Shown: positions 24,084 to 35,220, counted from the stretch's first letter. The stretch is DNA of 64,000 bases from Patiria pectinifera (GCA_029964075.1 CM057136.1:8246001-8310000), one strand, 5' to 3'. The notes: a model not told the origin generated them from the sequence alone. Numbers and translations are program-made.

Positions 24084-24884
24084 AATAGGGTAGACCCCCT
24101 GTTTTTGGAACATACTGTATACATGCCTGCGGCTCGACCGCGTTGTAGCTGTGTCTTTCGCAATTCTGCTTTTGCTGCTAGTATTAAGACGATTATCCCC
24201 AGGAATTTAGATTAATTTAATTTAATACAACCAATCAATTAGTAGTATTTTTTTGAGGGGAGGCAAATTTAACGGGGGAAAAGATTTATAGACATTTATA
24301 CAAAAGTATTTCATAATACGTGTTTATCTAAAAGTTGGTTGTCCGGATTTTAGGACTTAATCTTTCTCCCAGGGTAGATGGGGTCACAATACCTATGAAT
24401 TTTCAAATTTCGATTTCAATCAACATATATTTCCATTATGACAAAACATAGTATAAAAAAAGACAAATACATGTAATACAATACAATTGATATAAGTAAG
24501 AACCCACAGGAAAGAACTTGAATAAATTGAATGGCGATTATGGAAGCATATCCCGAAGGCTAGGGCTTATATGAAGATGCCTAACCATTCACAAGGAAAC
24601 CCGACGCGACATACCTTACAAAATACAGTGACAGACTAATAATCGGACAAACATCGATACAACACACATGGGATGAAAATAAGTATTACCCTGGATTGGA
24701 CATTTGGGAGACATCCCCATAGACTTGTGCACAACATTTTTCAAACTTGAATGTGCCCTAACCCAATATTCCCTTGTCCTTTTTCCACGAATTTTGGTAT
24801 GTTTACTAATTAAACCACGAGCAAGAAAAATAACCTAATTGCGACAAGAACATGTTACCTCTAAGGGGCGGGGGGCTGTGACAT

Positions 24885-24952
24885 TAGGGAGACATGAAAA
24901 TGTCTCCCTAAAGACCGATGTCTCCCACCGTTCGAAGAAATTACGATAACAT
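24885..24952. repeat. Remnant of the GGGAGACAT palindrome, left copy
   Basis: ATTAGGGAGACATGAAAATG followed by most of the right arm seen at 62881-62930. The left arm beyond GGGAGACAT is absent, and the 510-bp element begins at 24953. Confidence 0.75.
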
Positions 24953-25462
24953 CAACCTCGTCCCCAGTGCTTACTTTATTTCCAACCGCGTTTCCAATAG
25001 TAAACCCTGGATAGGAAACTTTCTTCCTGTATCCTGATTGGATACCGCAATTGGCAAGTAATGGATTTTTATCGTGTACTTGGTGCTATTATTCACAACG
25101 TGCAGTACGTGTTTTCGCGATCATTCGTTCACGCCTTCTCGAAAATACTAATTTCCTTTCCAATTTGCTCATAATATGAAATATGATACTGCATGTTGTC
25201 TCGATAAGATCGTAACAGTTTGATTTCAAAAATCGTGTTTTCTTATTTCACGCCGTGCTCGCGCTGCTACGAATTGACTCTGTTTTTACCCCAGACACCG
25301 CATACAAAAGCAAACGCTAATGTGTAACGCATATCCAGGCACCAGACTGTTCCTCATTTGCATACGTGTTCAAAAATCTTGCACATGCAAATGATCCAAT
25401 ACCAGGGTGAGAGAGCAGGTAGTGGTGGGCGCGTACTGCTCGACACCCTGGGGACGAAGTTG
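24953..25462. mobile_element. 510-bp non-autonomous DNA transposon, left copy only
   Basis: Ends in CAACCTCGTCCCCAG and the inverse of CAACTTCGTCCCCAG. Flanked by a perfect 9-base target duplication CGATAACAT (24944-24952 and 25463-25471). The second copy has the unfilled site at about 62927. A 9-base duplication fits Mutator-like elements best. No coding capacity. Confidence 0.88.
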
Positions 25463-25495
25463 CGATAACATGTCTCCTTAATGGTACATTTAGAG

Positions 25496-25846
25496 GAAAA
25501 ATGGTGCTTGTATAGCGCTTTATACATATAAGGTTTCAAAGCGGTTCATCATTATTACCCTGCTCATCGGGCAAATAAAACGTTCCAAACACCATCTCAG
25601 CTCCCTGGGGTGAATACAACTCGATGCTGCCATTCCGGCGCAGAGCAGCTTAATCCAAACACAATTACCATCTCTGCCCTCACATGCACCCATTAACCCC
25701 TTGGTGGAGAGAAGGAATGAGTGATAGAGAGCCTTGTCTGAGGCCACACGCACCATAGATGCAAGTTGGACTCGAATCCACAACCTGCAGAATTACCCAC
25801 AGACCACAAATTCAATTCTCCAGACCACCAGGCCACGGTACTCTAA
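25496..25846 (-). mobile_element. tRNA-derived SINE, family B, in intron 1
   Basis: Reading the minus strand, a tRNA-like head has box A TGGCCTGGTGG and box B GATTCGAGTCC, followed by a body shared with 18897-19215 (AGCTGCTCTGCGCCGGAAT). The tail, TATAAAGCGCTATACAAGC, resembles the 3' tails of L2/CR1-type LINEs that such SINEs borrow. Confidence 0.82.
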
Positions 25847-26418
25847 TTGATCTACATGATTTAACAAGATTTCCATGTGTCATAATTTATTATCATGAGA
25901 AAAAAGGAAATCCTTTAGCAGAAGAACACAAAAAATGCAAACATTCCCTGTCAGTTAGATGTTGTTTTGCTCAATCTTTGTTTTTGATATTTTTTGTTTT
26001 GAAATGGCACACTCTTGCCCATTTTTGGTTTGGCATTTCTTCCGCTGTTGATTAATCTTAGAGTCCCCAAAAGGGATTTGCTGAGTTTCGTGTCCAGAGC
26101 CGCTGGTGTAGTGTTTTTGCCGGACGTGCACTACGTGCCATAAGTGGACATCGTATCGTCTCAGCGGGTTGATACACAATCACACAGAGCTTGACAATTT
26201 CTTAAGGATAAATCGCTAGCCCAAAGATTTGATTGCTTGGATCCCAAATGATCATGGTGTAATTAATAATTCAATATCGGGGCTTTTGATAAGTATCGTA
26301 GAAGGTGTCAGCTCGTCAATCTTTAATACAGACAGCCAATAAGACGGGTGCCTTGCAAACGCCCACGGGGATGAACTAGAATAAATCCGCTTGATTGCTT
26401 TTTCGGTTTTCATTTCAG

Positions 26419-26535
26419 CTAGTGAAGATGTTTGCTACAATCGTGTTACTCTTTGCCCTGTGCTACTTGCCGATCCAGATCTACACCATCGTCCAAGATA
26501 GCAACCAAAATGTCCTCTTCTTCTATTACATCAAG
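26419..26535 (+). CDS. Luqin/RYamide-type receptor, exon 2 (residues 244-282, TM6)
   Basis: This 39-codon exon lies between a TTTCAG acceptor and a GTGGGT donor, phase 0 at both ends. It continues from exon 1 as LVKMFATIVLLFALCYLP and encodes the end of the third loop, TM6 and the third extracellular loop. The usual FxxCWxP motif reads F-A-L-C-Y-L-P, so the toggle position 6.48 (residue 259) is Tyr, not Trp. The exon is identical in sequence in the second copy at 63861-63977. Confidence 0.92.
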
Positions 26536-27306
26536 GTGGGTTTTCAACATCAGTGTAAACAGAGCGAGCGGCCGGTACCGCGCTTTGAATCCATCTCGTA
26601 GGAGGTTGCCGCGCGATGGCCACCCTCCTTGTTTATCACACTCGAGACTTGAGAATGACGTCTGGATACCAGGTCAACCATTAACCCCTGATCGATGGAT
26701 TCTGACTGGGGATGTATCGACCGCCTCGGCTCTTTTCATGGTCGATCAACACTAATGTCTTGGTTTAAAAGGTTAACTTGTGCAAATCTGGCGAAATCGT
26801 GCAATCTAAGCGTATTGGTTTTCACTCGCGGAAAAGAACCAATACTTTTTGGTAAATTCATACCCGTACCAGCTTCAATAGCCAACAAAGTGCAACGATT
26901 GAAGTAAAACCTAATGAATCACTTCAACTGAGGCCACCTGTAAAATTACTCAACCTAATTTCGGTCTAAAAACCATCTCAAGTCGTTTGCGAGCTGAATT
27001 TTGAGTGGAAATTCATTGAAGGCCACTTCAATCATTCATATTCAGGGGCCACTTAGGAAAACCAGGAAGGCTTATACGCCCCATACAAATAACATAAAGG
27101 GATATCCTAACACCGTTTCGTTTAATTTTGATAGTTTAAAAACAAAACAACCAAAATTTTCCTTCTTACTGAAATGAGACCATAGAACACTTTTTATATA
27201 TTTACATTTCTTCGTATCAGACAATACAGTAAACTGTACAGCCTTTTGCCAAAACGCACCTTTGTAGTGTTTTTTTTAATAAAAACATTTTATTGTTTAT
27301 TCTCAG
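26536..27306 (+). other. Receptor intron 2
   Basis: An AT-rich 771-base intron with GT and AG ends. I see no repeat family or coding segment in it. The first intron (21255-26418) is described through its separate elements. Confidence 0.85.
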
Positions 27307-27621
27307 ATTATATATCTATGTGCCCTGCTAGCTGCCATGAGCAATTGCGTCTACAACCCTTTCATCTACTGCTGGATGAACATCAAGTTCCGGAACGGCT
27401 TTCGGTCCGTGTTCCGTTTCCTGCCTTGCGTTACGTACCAGGGGGACTGGAACGGGTTTAAGGGTCTTCGGCGGGCCAACACGGGCCAGACCCAGATGGA
27501 GACATTGTCCACGGGGTCCAGGATGGACCGGGGTCGCTGGTGGACCCACGACCAGGCTAAGCCCAACAAGAACGGCAGGGCCTCCAACTCGGACGGCGAG
27601 ACGCGGACGTCTTTCATGTGA
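27307..27621 (+). CDS. Luqin/RYamide-type receptor, exon 3 (residues 283-386, TM7 and tail)
   Basis: Last coding exon, opened by a TTCTCAG acceptor after an AT-rich intron end and closed by TGA at 27619-27621. It carries TM7 with NPFIY (299-303), then YCWMN, an amphipathic helix 8 (KFRNGFRSVFRFLPCV, with a possible palmitoylation cysteine at 323) and a polar, Gly/Arg/Asn-rich tail of about 60 residues ending T-S-F-M. That end would fit a class I PDZ ligand, which is only an inference. The joined protein has 386 residues, normal for the family. The matching exon of the second copy would lie outside the window. Confidence 0.92.
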   Translation: MIYLCALLAAMSNCVYNPFIYCWMNIKFRNGFRSVFRFLPCVTYQGDWNGFKGLRRANTGQTQMETLSTGSRMDRGRWWTHDQAKPNKNGRASNSDGETRTSFM

Positions 27622-27640
27622 TGAGTGTCGGTAGTATGCA

Positions 27641-27965
27641 AGTGATGAGAACGAGGTTGCTCCCACTTTTCACACACTCGTCCAGTAAATGGAGGTAATT
27701 ATGTCACGTGCCTGCGAACTTGGTTCTCATTGGCACGACCATGGCTGGTTCCCGGCCATGTCAGTGATGAGAACCAGATTGCTCCCACTTTTCTCAAATT
27801 TGACCAATGAATGGAGGTCCTTATGTCACGTGCCTGCGAACTTGGTTCTTATTAGCTAGGCCATGGCTTGTTCCCGGCCATGTCAGTGATAAGACTGAGA
27901 TTGCCCCACTTTCACACACTCGACTTGGTTTCATTTGTTAGGGCATGGCTGCTTCCCCGCTTGCT
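27641..27965 (+). repeat. 122-bp tandem repeat in the receptor 3' UTR region
   Basis: Units start with AGTGATGAGAAC or close variants at 27641, 27763 and 27885, giving two full units of 122 bases and a third with an internal deletion. Each full unit contains TGTCACGTGCCTGCGAACTT and ends in CCCGGCCATGTC. It begins 20 bases after the stop codon, so it is probably transcribed. Confidence 0.88.
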
Positions 27966-28051
27966 GCCAAGATTTTTTTGCCCGATTTCAGTCACTTTAA
28001 ATGTTGATTCCTATACGAGAATACCACTCGTTGGCGGCATAGACCAATCTG

Positions 28052-28057
28052 AATAAA
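28052..28057 (+). promoter_or_regulatory. Candidate polyadenylation signal AATAAA
   Basis: AATAAA lies 431 bases after the receptor stop, just beyond the 122-bp tandem repeat. It is a plausible end for the 3' UTR, but such hexamers are common in AT-rich DNA. Confidence 0.35.
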
Positions 28058-28168
28058 GACACTTCCTGCCTGTCGATCCAGCACGCTCATTGGCCAATTA
28101 GGTGACGACTTTGGACCAACTGACCACGGTAGCTCGGTCAAATGTTGTCACAAGCACTTTTAGAAATG

Positions 28169-28560
28169 TTGTTACAACTGGTAATGCAGTAATAACAAAC
28201 GGATAACGTATCACCAACCGATGATGTAACAACAACTGACCAATACTGTATCACTAACCGATAATGTAATACAAAACTGATCAATAGTAGTGTAGCAAAA
28301 GGTACTACACTATCAGTCAATTGTTGTTACATTATCGACTGATAGTGCAGGAACAATTACTACACTATCAGTTTTGTATTACATTATCGGTTAGTGATAC
28401 ACTATCTGTGAATTGTTGTTACATTATCGGTTGGTGATAAGTTAACCGCTGGTTACTACATTACCAGTTGTAACAAAGTTTGTTACAACTGGTAATGTAG
28501 TAACCAACGGATAACGTATCACCAACCGAAAATGTAACAACCGTTCACAAATACTGCATT
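28169..28560. repeat. Foldback tract of ACATTATCGGTTGGTGATA-type motifs
   Basis: A forward block (GTTACAACTGGTAATGCAGT, ACGTATCACCAACCGATGAT, CACTAACCGATAATGTAAT) is followed by its inverse at 28297-28475 (ATTACATTATCGGTTAGTG, TTACATTATCGGTTGGTGAT, TACATTACCAGTTGTAAC) and then by part of the forward block again from 28478. The order A, inverse A, A gives strong hairpin potential. No protein coding. Confidence 0.85.
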
Positions 28561-28570
28561 TAATGTACAC

Positions 28571-31400
28571 AAACCAAAGGTGGCTTGGGCACTCGGGCTA
28601 ATGACCAAATCTGGTGGGTCCATTACTCTGCGGTTGAATGCTCCCTTGAACAGTTATGTTTGGCTAAAGATTAACATGATTTCCGAACGTTATCCCATTT
28701 CATTAAATTATATGGATCGCACAAGGGATATTGTAAAACAAGCAACATTTTTCTTAGCACCGATGTTCCAATTCGGCGCGGATGTTTAATGTATAACAAG
28801 TTCTTAAAGGGTTGGTTTGCTTTATTAAAAGTGCCTATACTGTTGACATGAAGACAATCGATCTTTTTGGCAAATTAGGGTGTTAATGTAATTGATCGGC
28901 AAATATCAAATAAATTATTGATCAATCACAGAGAGTGTTCAAAATGGTTTTGAATAAGTTAATTAATGCAGATGGGTTCTAAATAAATAAAATGGCAACA
29001 ATAGTAGTGGGGAAACAATCTTAATAAATTAAAACCAAGTAATCCGAACAAAATAATGTAGAAGGTATTAAAAGAATATTTGTAAGCTTACCAAATGTTA
29101 AAATTGATTTTTGAAGTCTGAACTTCACAATAATGTGATTAATCTATATATATTTTTCAAGCACACTTCCAGACTATGTAAACTTTCCAGCAACCCTCAT
29201 GCACAACGCAAAAAGAAACAACCGAACCATATAGAAAGTAGAATTAAATATAAGTAAAATAATACTGAAAATGCGGTAAATATTACTATTTGTTATTACA
29301 GATGATTTTATCAAAATTGAAAGTCTATATCAATAAAATATAGTAATGCGCATTGAGCCTGATTTAATAATGCTGCTGTCAACACACGTTTATCTGCATG
29401 TAATATTTTATATTAATACTATGATATTATTGATATTAATATGTAAGTGTAATTTAGATGAAAGTATTCACAAATAAGCGGCTTTCTGTGCCTGCAGAGT
29501 TATTTTATTGTTTAAATTGTGCACTGTAGAGAACTCAGGATTTTACAGCACTGTATATCAACGAGAATATATAATATCATAAAACATAAAATGTAATGAA
29601 TGCATATTGAGGAAACTGAATGAATATTCTTTTGAAGGCATTCTACAACGATGTAAACATAGTTGCCTTTTTCTAAACCAGAGGAGAATAATTATTGCAC
29701 GTTGTATCCATTACAAATTGAAACACTCCTTAAATCAAAGTGTCGTTTTTATGTCATTATATTAAGGACCAAATATTGGCATTTTAGAGGCACTGTGAAT
29801 GGTGATAATTTGGAATTGGGCATTATCTTGCAAGGTGGATGCTGAAAATGACGCCAAATCTTGATCAGCTTAAGCGCTAGGAAAGAACACTTGCTAAAAA
29901 ATAACCACTCTGACCACGGTTCCATGGTTCAACACATTTATTGAAATCGCGTATACTGATGTGAAGCAGTGTAATAACAAAATTAATAAAAACGTAGTTA
30001 TGGTGACTGACTCACTAGAAGTTATTGCCAAATTAAGAACAAAGTATAATCATAACATCTTTGAATATGTTATGTCAACTGAGATAATAATGGAGGGAAA
30101 ATGCATGTTCTTCCAAGGCGGAACATTTTATCTTTTCATCATCAAGCCCCACATCTGTGTCACTTCTTCACCATATATTCACACAGGAGCTCTATCAGAT
30201 ACCCACTGTGATAAGCATAGGTCGTAATATGCGAATGTGATGCGAAAGATGCGTCAGCATGCGAGCGCGTGTGGGGGAGGACGAGGCTTCTGAAAGTGAT
30301 GACAGAGCCAGAAACCGAGGATCATGTGTACGGATTTGGAGAGAAAGATGAGTGGGAAGAAAGGATTAGAATGACGTAATGAGAGCCGGGAATGCCGAGT
30401 AGGGAAGGAAAGGTAAGTTGATGAGAAAATAGGAGAGCAGATGAAAAAGAAACAAAAGACCTTTGCCCAAAATAGGTCGGTGAGCGTGGTTGAACTTGAT
30501 TACTCACTCCATGTTTTTCAACAAATTCGTTTGTTTCCTGATCCTTACAAGTTAACGATTTGTATTTTTTAGCTGCGGGATAGCAGCTCAGCAAATCATC
30601 ATGTATCTCCGTAAGTTAGTTAGTTAGTAACAAACGTTAACATTGTCTATTATTCCTACATAATATTTTGACCAATTTCAACTTAACTATGTCAAAAGTA
30701 TGAGTAGCGCAGCCCCAACATGTCACACCACCAAACTGGGATCAAAGGTCATCATTGGGCACTGGGGTCAAACACCTGTTTTTGTTTTACTCAAAACACT
30801 ACTCCTTCCAGGCTTCCAGGCACGGTCATGTGACTCATGCATAAACACGAATTCGTTGACCCTCAGCTTCCGAGATATATCATATCGAGCTTGTTTTAGA
30901 CGAGAACATCTTGCCGTCTTAGGCGTCTGAAACCCCCTTTAATCATCTGGGCTCTTTTTGACCATTGATTTTGCGCATTTAACGCAATTATCGTCCCGAA
31001 AATTAATTCGACATACCCAATTAATAATTATAACCCTACATTTCGATCAAGTTCTCATTTAAAATTAAAAAAATAAAACTTGTCCATTGCTGGAAAAATA
31101 GAGGGGAAAAAAAATCATTAACAATGGTATTTATTTCGGGGTTTAAACTGGACAATTTTACGGGGAAAGCAACTTTAAGTTGGTGAGGCTTGAGAAAACG
31201 TAGGAGAAAATAGAAGCAGAGAAAGTGGAATGACTGGAAAATGGAATTAAGGTATAGACGAAATGAAATTGAAAAGTGATGTGTTATAGACCCAGAAATG
31301 CGTCAGTGTGGAGTGATGGTGTATGACAAGAATGCTAGACAGTGTCAGACTTTAGAGTTAGACAATTATTCACAAATCCAGATTTTGTACTGAAAGCGTA
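28571..31400. other. AT-rich single-copy stretch, no gene recognised
   Basis: Very AT-rich, without a partner in the window. No exon, RNA gene or named repeat recognised; a GA-rich patch lies at 30240-30480. Confidence 0.5.
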
Positions 31401-31992
31401 TTAAAGGAAACATGCAGTGGAAACTCAGCTCATCTTGTTTGAATGCACATAACTATGTGTTGCAACAATACATACGAGATCTTAATACTTGTTTTTATTG
31501 GAAGTGACAAGAAATTGCAATTTTTTTTTCCAAATATTAGCAAATTCTTTCATCAATACATTAAGAGGGCGCTTTTTTGCTTTTGTCACTTAAGGTACTC
31601 CTTGTCAAAAGTGCATATGAACAGTACACAAATTAGACAAGTCTTTTTAAAAATTAGCCACAAAAAAGTTTTAAAGAAATAATGGCCACTACTATTGTCC
31701 AAACAAGCTGTTTAACATGAAAAAACAAGTAACACTCCAAGTTATTCCAAGAAAATGAAAAAAAAAATGATATATATTTGTACACAAAGTTAAAGAGACA
31801 CTACTGTTCTGCCTTGAATGACATCACGCTTTGGTCATGAATATGGACATTTTCATTTGCATAAAAACTAACGTGTTGAAATTTCTCCCTTTCTCTACTT
31901 CAAAGGAGGTTGAGAGTCATAGTAATATGGCAAGAAATTAGCTGTTTCAGATGTATTTAAGCCATAACAACCATATTGCATGTTTCCTTTAA
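31401..31992. mobile_element. TTAA-ended inverted-repeat element
   Basis: A perfect 16-base inverted pair, TTAAAGGAAACATGCA at 31401-31416 and its inverse at 31977-31992, encloses 592 bases. TTAA ends fit piggyBac or Kolobok-type target use. No transposase frame inside. Confidence 0.72.
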
Positions 31993-32727
31993 GCAAGTGA
32001 TAACTTCAGATGTTTGTACGAACATCTTAGAAGTCCCCTAAATTTGATTAATGTCTGTTGTAGATGTACAATGCACACTGGCAATATCTAACTGCAGTCT
32101 GCCTTGGGTTAAAGTATTTTATGGATGTTAAGTTTATGTCTTTCTTTTAATTCGCTGTGTGCTATCTCTTGTGAACGATCGAAACAAGGTTCTTGGTATT
32201 AGGTTCATTAGGGCAAATAAGAAGCAACTTATAGGTAATTCACCTAATAGATGCGATTTTCATTAGGTAATTTTTAATGAAGTTTGTTTGAAATGAAAAT
32301 TTTCAAAATGTGAAAAACGAATGCGACATTGTTTTTGATTTTTTCAAAGTATTCAGAACACAACTTTTAAATTAATGCGGGTGGTGATAAAATGCACCGA
32401 TTTTAAGTTTACTTTAAAATCATATATTATAAGCTCTACGTAGAGCAATATTAAGGTACATTACAATCATTATTGTTTCATTATTATTTTTGTCTGAAGA
32501 TACGGTAAGATATAGTAGTGAATCTATTTAGCCATAGGCCTACTTGGTTTAGCCAACGCTTTAGATCCAAGTGGACACAATATTCAAGATATTCTAAATC
32601 TGACCCCTTTTCCCCGTACCATGGGGAAGTCCGTATATATACATGTGTTTGTCTTTGAAAACAAATTGTACTATGACGTCATAAGTGAGGGATACAATGA
32701 CGTCATCACTGTAGCTGTCTCTTTGGT

Positions 32728-33112
32728 GTGTTCGATTAGCTCACCCGGGTCGACTCAGTTTAGTACCGTGCCGTTCGATTAGCTCTGACGGTCCCGCTCA
32801 GGGCTCAACCGGGTCAGCCACCACATAGACCCTGCTCGTGGAGCAGAGTCAGTGGTGGATATACGCCACACGCATGCGCTGTTCATTCCAAGAAACGGAC
32901 AAATATGGCAGCCGGACAGCGGAAAAGATCAAGTGGACTGGTAAGTCTCAGTCCGAAAAAGGCGTTTTGTCAATGGCTATACGGCCGCGGCTATGGACGT
33001 GGCTACGGACATCACGTGAGGATCACGATGGCCCGCGTTTCAGCGATTGGCTAACCAGTGGCTAGCCCGTCTGCCGTTACCCAGGTCGACCCGGCTGAAC
33101 TAATCGAAACAA
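32728..33112. mobile_element. ~385-bp element with TGTTCGATTAGCTC-type inverted ends
   Basis: Left end TGTTCGATTAGCTCACCCGG and the inverse of the right end (TGTTTCGATTAGTTCAGCCG) match over about 28 bases including GGGTCGAC. A second GTTCGATTAGCTC lies 45 bases inside the left end. The element is GC-richer than its surroundings and contains a short ATG-to-donor segment. Confidence 0.72.
32905..32940 (+). CDS. Possible 12-codon first exon inside the 32728-33112 element
   Basis: ATG in a fair context opens 12 codons (MAAGQRKRSSGL) that stop exactly at CTG before GTAAGT, a consensus splice donor. Basic residues suit the start of a DNA-binding or nuclear protein. It may be the remaining first exon of a transposon gene in a deletion derivative, or chance. 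No downstream exon is recognisable before the gap. Confidence 0.2.
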
Positions 33113-33667
33113 CGTAAGTGCGACCAGGAAAACGCTTGACTTTCATTAAGATAAACAGCATTTCGTCGTCTTTTATTGGGGGGTAGTTTGTTAAATATAT
33201 CTTATTACTGAGATAACGTAACTGTTGAAAAAAGGTTCAATCCTTTACTTTAACCACGAGTAACTTGTAAAATAATGCCTAATAAATTCGTTATTTCTTT
33301 ACACTTTTGTTGGTGTGTACTTGTATGTGTTACCCCTACATCATTAAAACAATTACAACGATGAGCACATGTTGCATAAAGCCATGCTTTTTATATTAAT
33401 ATCCTCATTGAAAAGCAACCACATAAAACAACAAACGAACACGCCGATAACATTTTTTGTTTTTCATCACTGCCCTTTCAGCGAGAAAACCTTTCACGAA
33501 GAGATAATTTGGGTCGGGAATTAAAAAATGCATTTATAAATAAGACAATTTATCCATTCCTATTGGTCAAGAGCCTGTCACGTGGCCTGTTTAAGCGGTT
33601 GATAAAGACCGACTGGATGGTCTTAAACACATTTCCAGAGCCACGTGAAATTTTGACTCTTTAAGTC

Positions 33668-33960
33668 CTAAATTCACACTACACCGGCACAGCTGCGTTC
33701 TGCGGCACTCACGCAGTACGCGCGACGCGCGCTCCAATCTCCATATAAATGGTTGTTTACAACTTCTCGCGAGAGGGCCGTACCATAGCATAGCTAGAGG
33801 GGTGTTTCGAAAAACATGAAGTAAAACTGTTGAACAAAATTGTTGGAAATGTATAATAAGTCTTGATTTTTTAATGGAAAAATGAATGGGATGCTGATAT
33901 ATGACTGTGTCTTTTGGACTCCAACCGGTTTTTAAAACGGGCCTAGCACACATTTATTTC
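33668..33960. repeat. Dispersed repeat related to 15300-15510
   Basis: CCTAAATTCACACTACACCG, CTGCGTTCTGC, CCATATAAA, GAGGGCC, GAGGGGTGTTT and AGCACACATTTATTTCC occur in the same order as in the inverse of 15300-15510. This is a second, diverged member of the family outside the duplicated block. Confidence 0.7.
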
Positions 33961-34757
33961 CTTATGTCGGATAGTACAGCCATTATCTGAGGTTCAAATG
34001 GTTCACCCCAAAATAGATTCAATTCTTTTTAAAGATATTTTGCTTGCTTACAGGATGTAGACGCTTTTTACTCTTCCCCTCTCGACATCGAAAGAGACTA
34101 TGACGGATTAAAATTTAAGATCAAAATAATGGTTGAAAGAGTACAAATGTAGATGTCTGAAAGACTTAAATGGCTACACGTGCGTTATCTTTTGTGAAGT
34201 GATTTTTTAAGAGGGCACTTTGCCAAAACAAAACAATTAAAAGAGTAATTACGTGGGTTTAGAGTGGCGCGTTTCTGGTTATTTGATTCCGCTTACACGT
34301 ATCACTTTCCTCGCATTTCCGAAGCACTTAACGGTGACATCCGGATTGATTTCAAGAAATGCATGCTAAATTTGTTAATGCTTTTTCGAGTATCTCAGTC
34401 TGCAAAAACATTTTCAATCTGCCCTTAATTTTGGGCAAATAATAAAGAAAAGGAAGTTCATGTATGAGAAAGCCAATGAAGGAATGGAATATAAGTATTG
34501 TCAGGCTGTAAAGCAAGAAGCTTCCGAATTTATTGCATGAAATATACTTCAAATTACCAAGTTTTTCTGGCATCATATAGAAAATTATAAACACAGAAAC
34601 ACAAAGGCAACGCTTCAACCCTTCCAGAGCCGTAATATTGTTCATCTTGTAGCCGGGGCTCAGATTCTGTCCCCGCCTGAACTTAAAAAAAAATGCGATG
34701 TCCGACAGTTTTGAAATCTAGTGTTGTTGAAGAAACAGTTTTGTTTAATAGTTCACA

Positions 34758-35220
34758 CAGAGTGTGTCCAGAAAAGTGCAACATTCAGAAAACAAATAAT
34801 TAAAACTGTTTAATATTTTTTCTTCAATGAAATTATATATTACATTAAAGCTTGACTATTATAATCCACTCCTTTTTACTCCATTCCATTTGGGTCCCTA
34901 GATCCAGAAATTCAATCAATTAAGTAAAAGGGTGTAAATTTGAATCGGGCCACTCTCACTTGTGATGTCACCAACTCTATCAATGCTTACACCAGATTTA
35001 GCGTGTCCATTTGAGAGTGCCACAAGTAAATGTGACACCCTTTCACTTAATTGATTATATTTCTGGATCTAGAGACCCAAATGGAATGGGGTAAAAAAAA
35101 ACCGGTGGATTGAGAAATACTCAGGCTTTAATGCAACTTATAATTTCCTTGAAGAAAAACACATTGAGCAGTTTAAATTATTTGTTTTCTGAATGTTGGA
35201 CTTTTTTTGGACACACTCTG
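34758..35220. mobile_element. Foldback MITE with CAGAGTGTGTCCA ends
   Basis: A 463-bp element. CAGAGTGTGTCCAGAAAAGT and the inverse of the right end pair over more than 45 bases (including CATTCAGAAAACAAATAATT), and a second inner pair lies at 34890-34925 and 35050-35087 (CCATTTGGGTC). TA follows the right end; the left flank is altered. Tc1/mariner-like by its ends. Confidence 0.83.

Larger units (their letters stand above)
1..26558. repeat. Left copy of a ~27-kb duplicated block
   Basis: This segment recurs in the same order and orientation at 36576-64000. Anchor points: base 11 matches 36586 (offset 36575), the receptor start at 20526 matches 58231 (offset 37705), and receptor exon 2 at 26419 matches 63861 (offset 37442). 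The changing offset reflects insertions and tandem-repeat differences, not rearrangement. The match runs off the left edge of the window. Either a true tandem duplication or two allelic haplotypes joined in one scaffold would look like this. Confidence 0.97.
31993..34757. other. Single-copy stretch, no host gene recognised
   Basis: Apart from the element at 32728-33112 and the dispersed repeat at 33668-33960, nothing is recognisable. A GC-rich patch with CGCGCGACGCGCGC-like sequence lies near 33715-33735. Confidence 0.5.

Noticed and set aside
23885-24215. Open frames encoding LTLTLT or RVRVRV repeats
   Set aside because: They are translations of the CCCTAA tract, not proteins.
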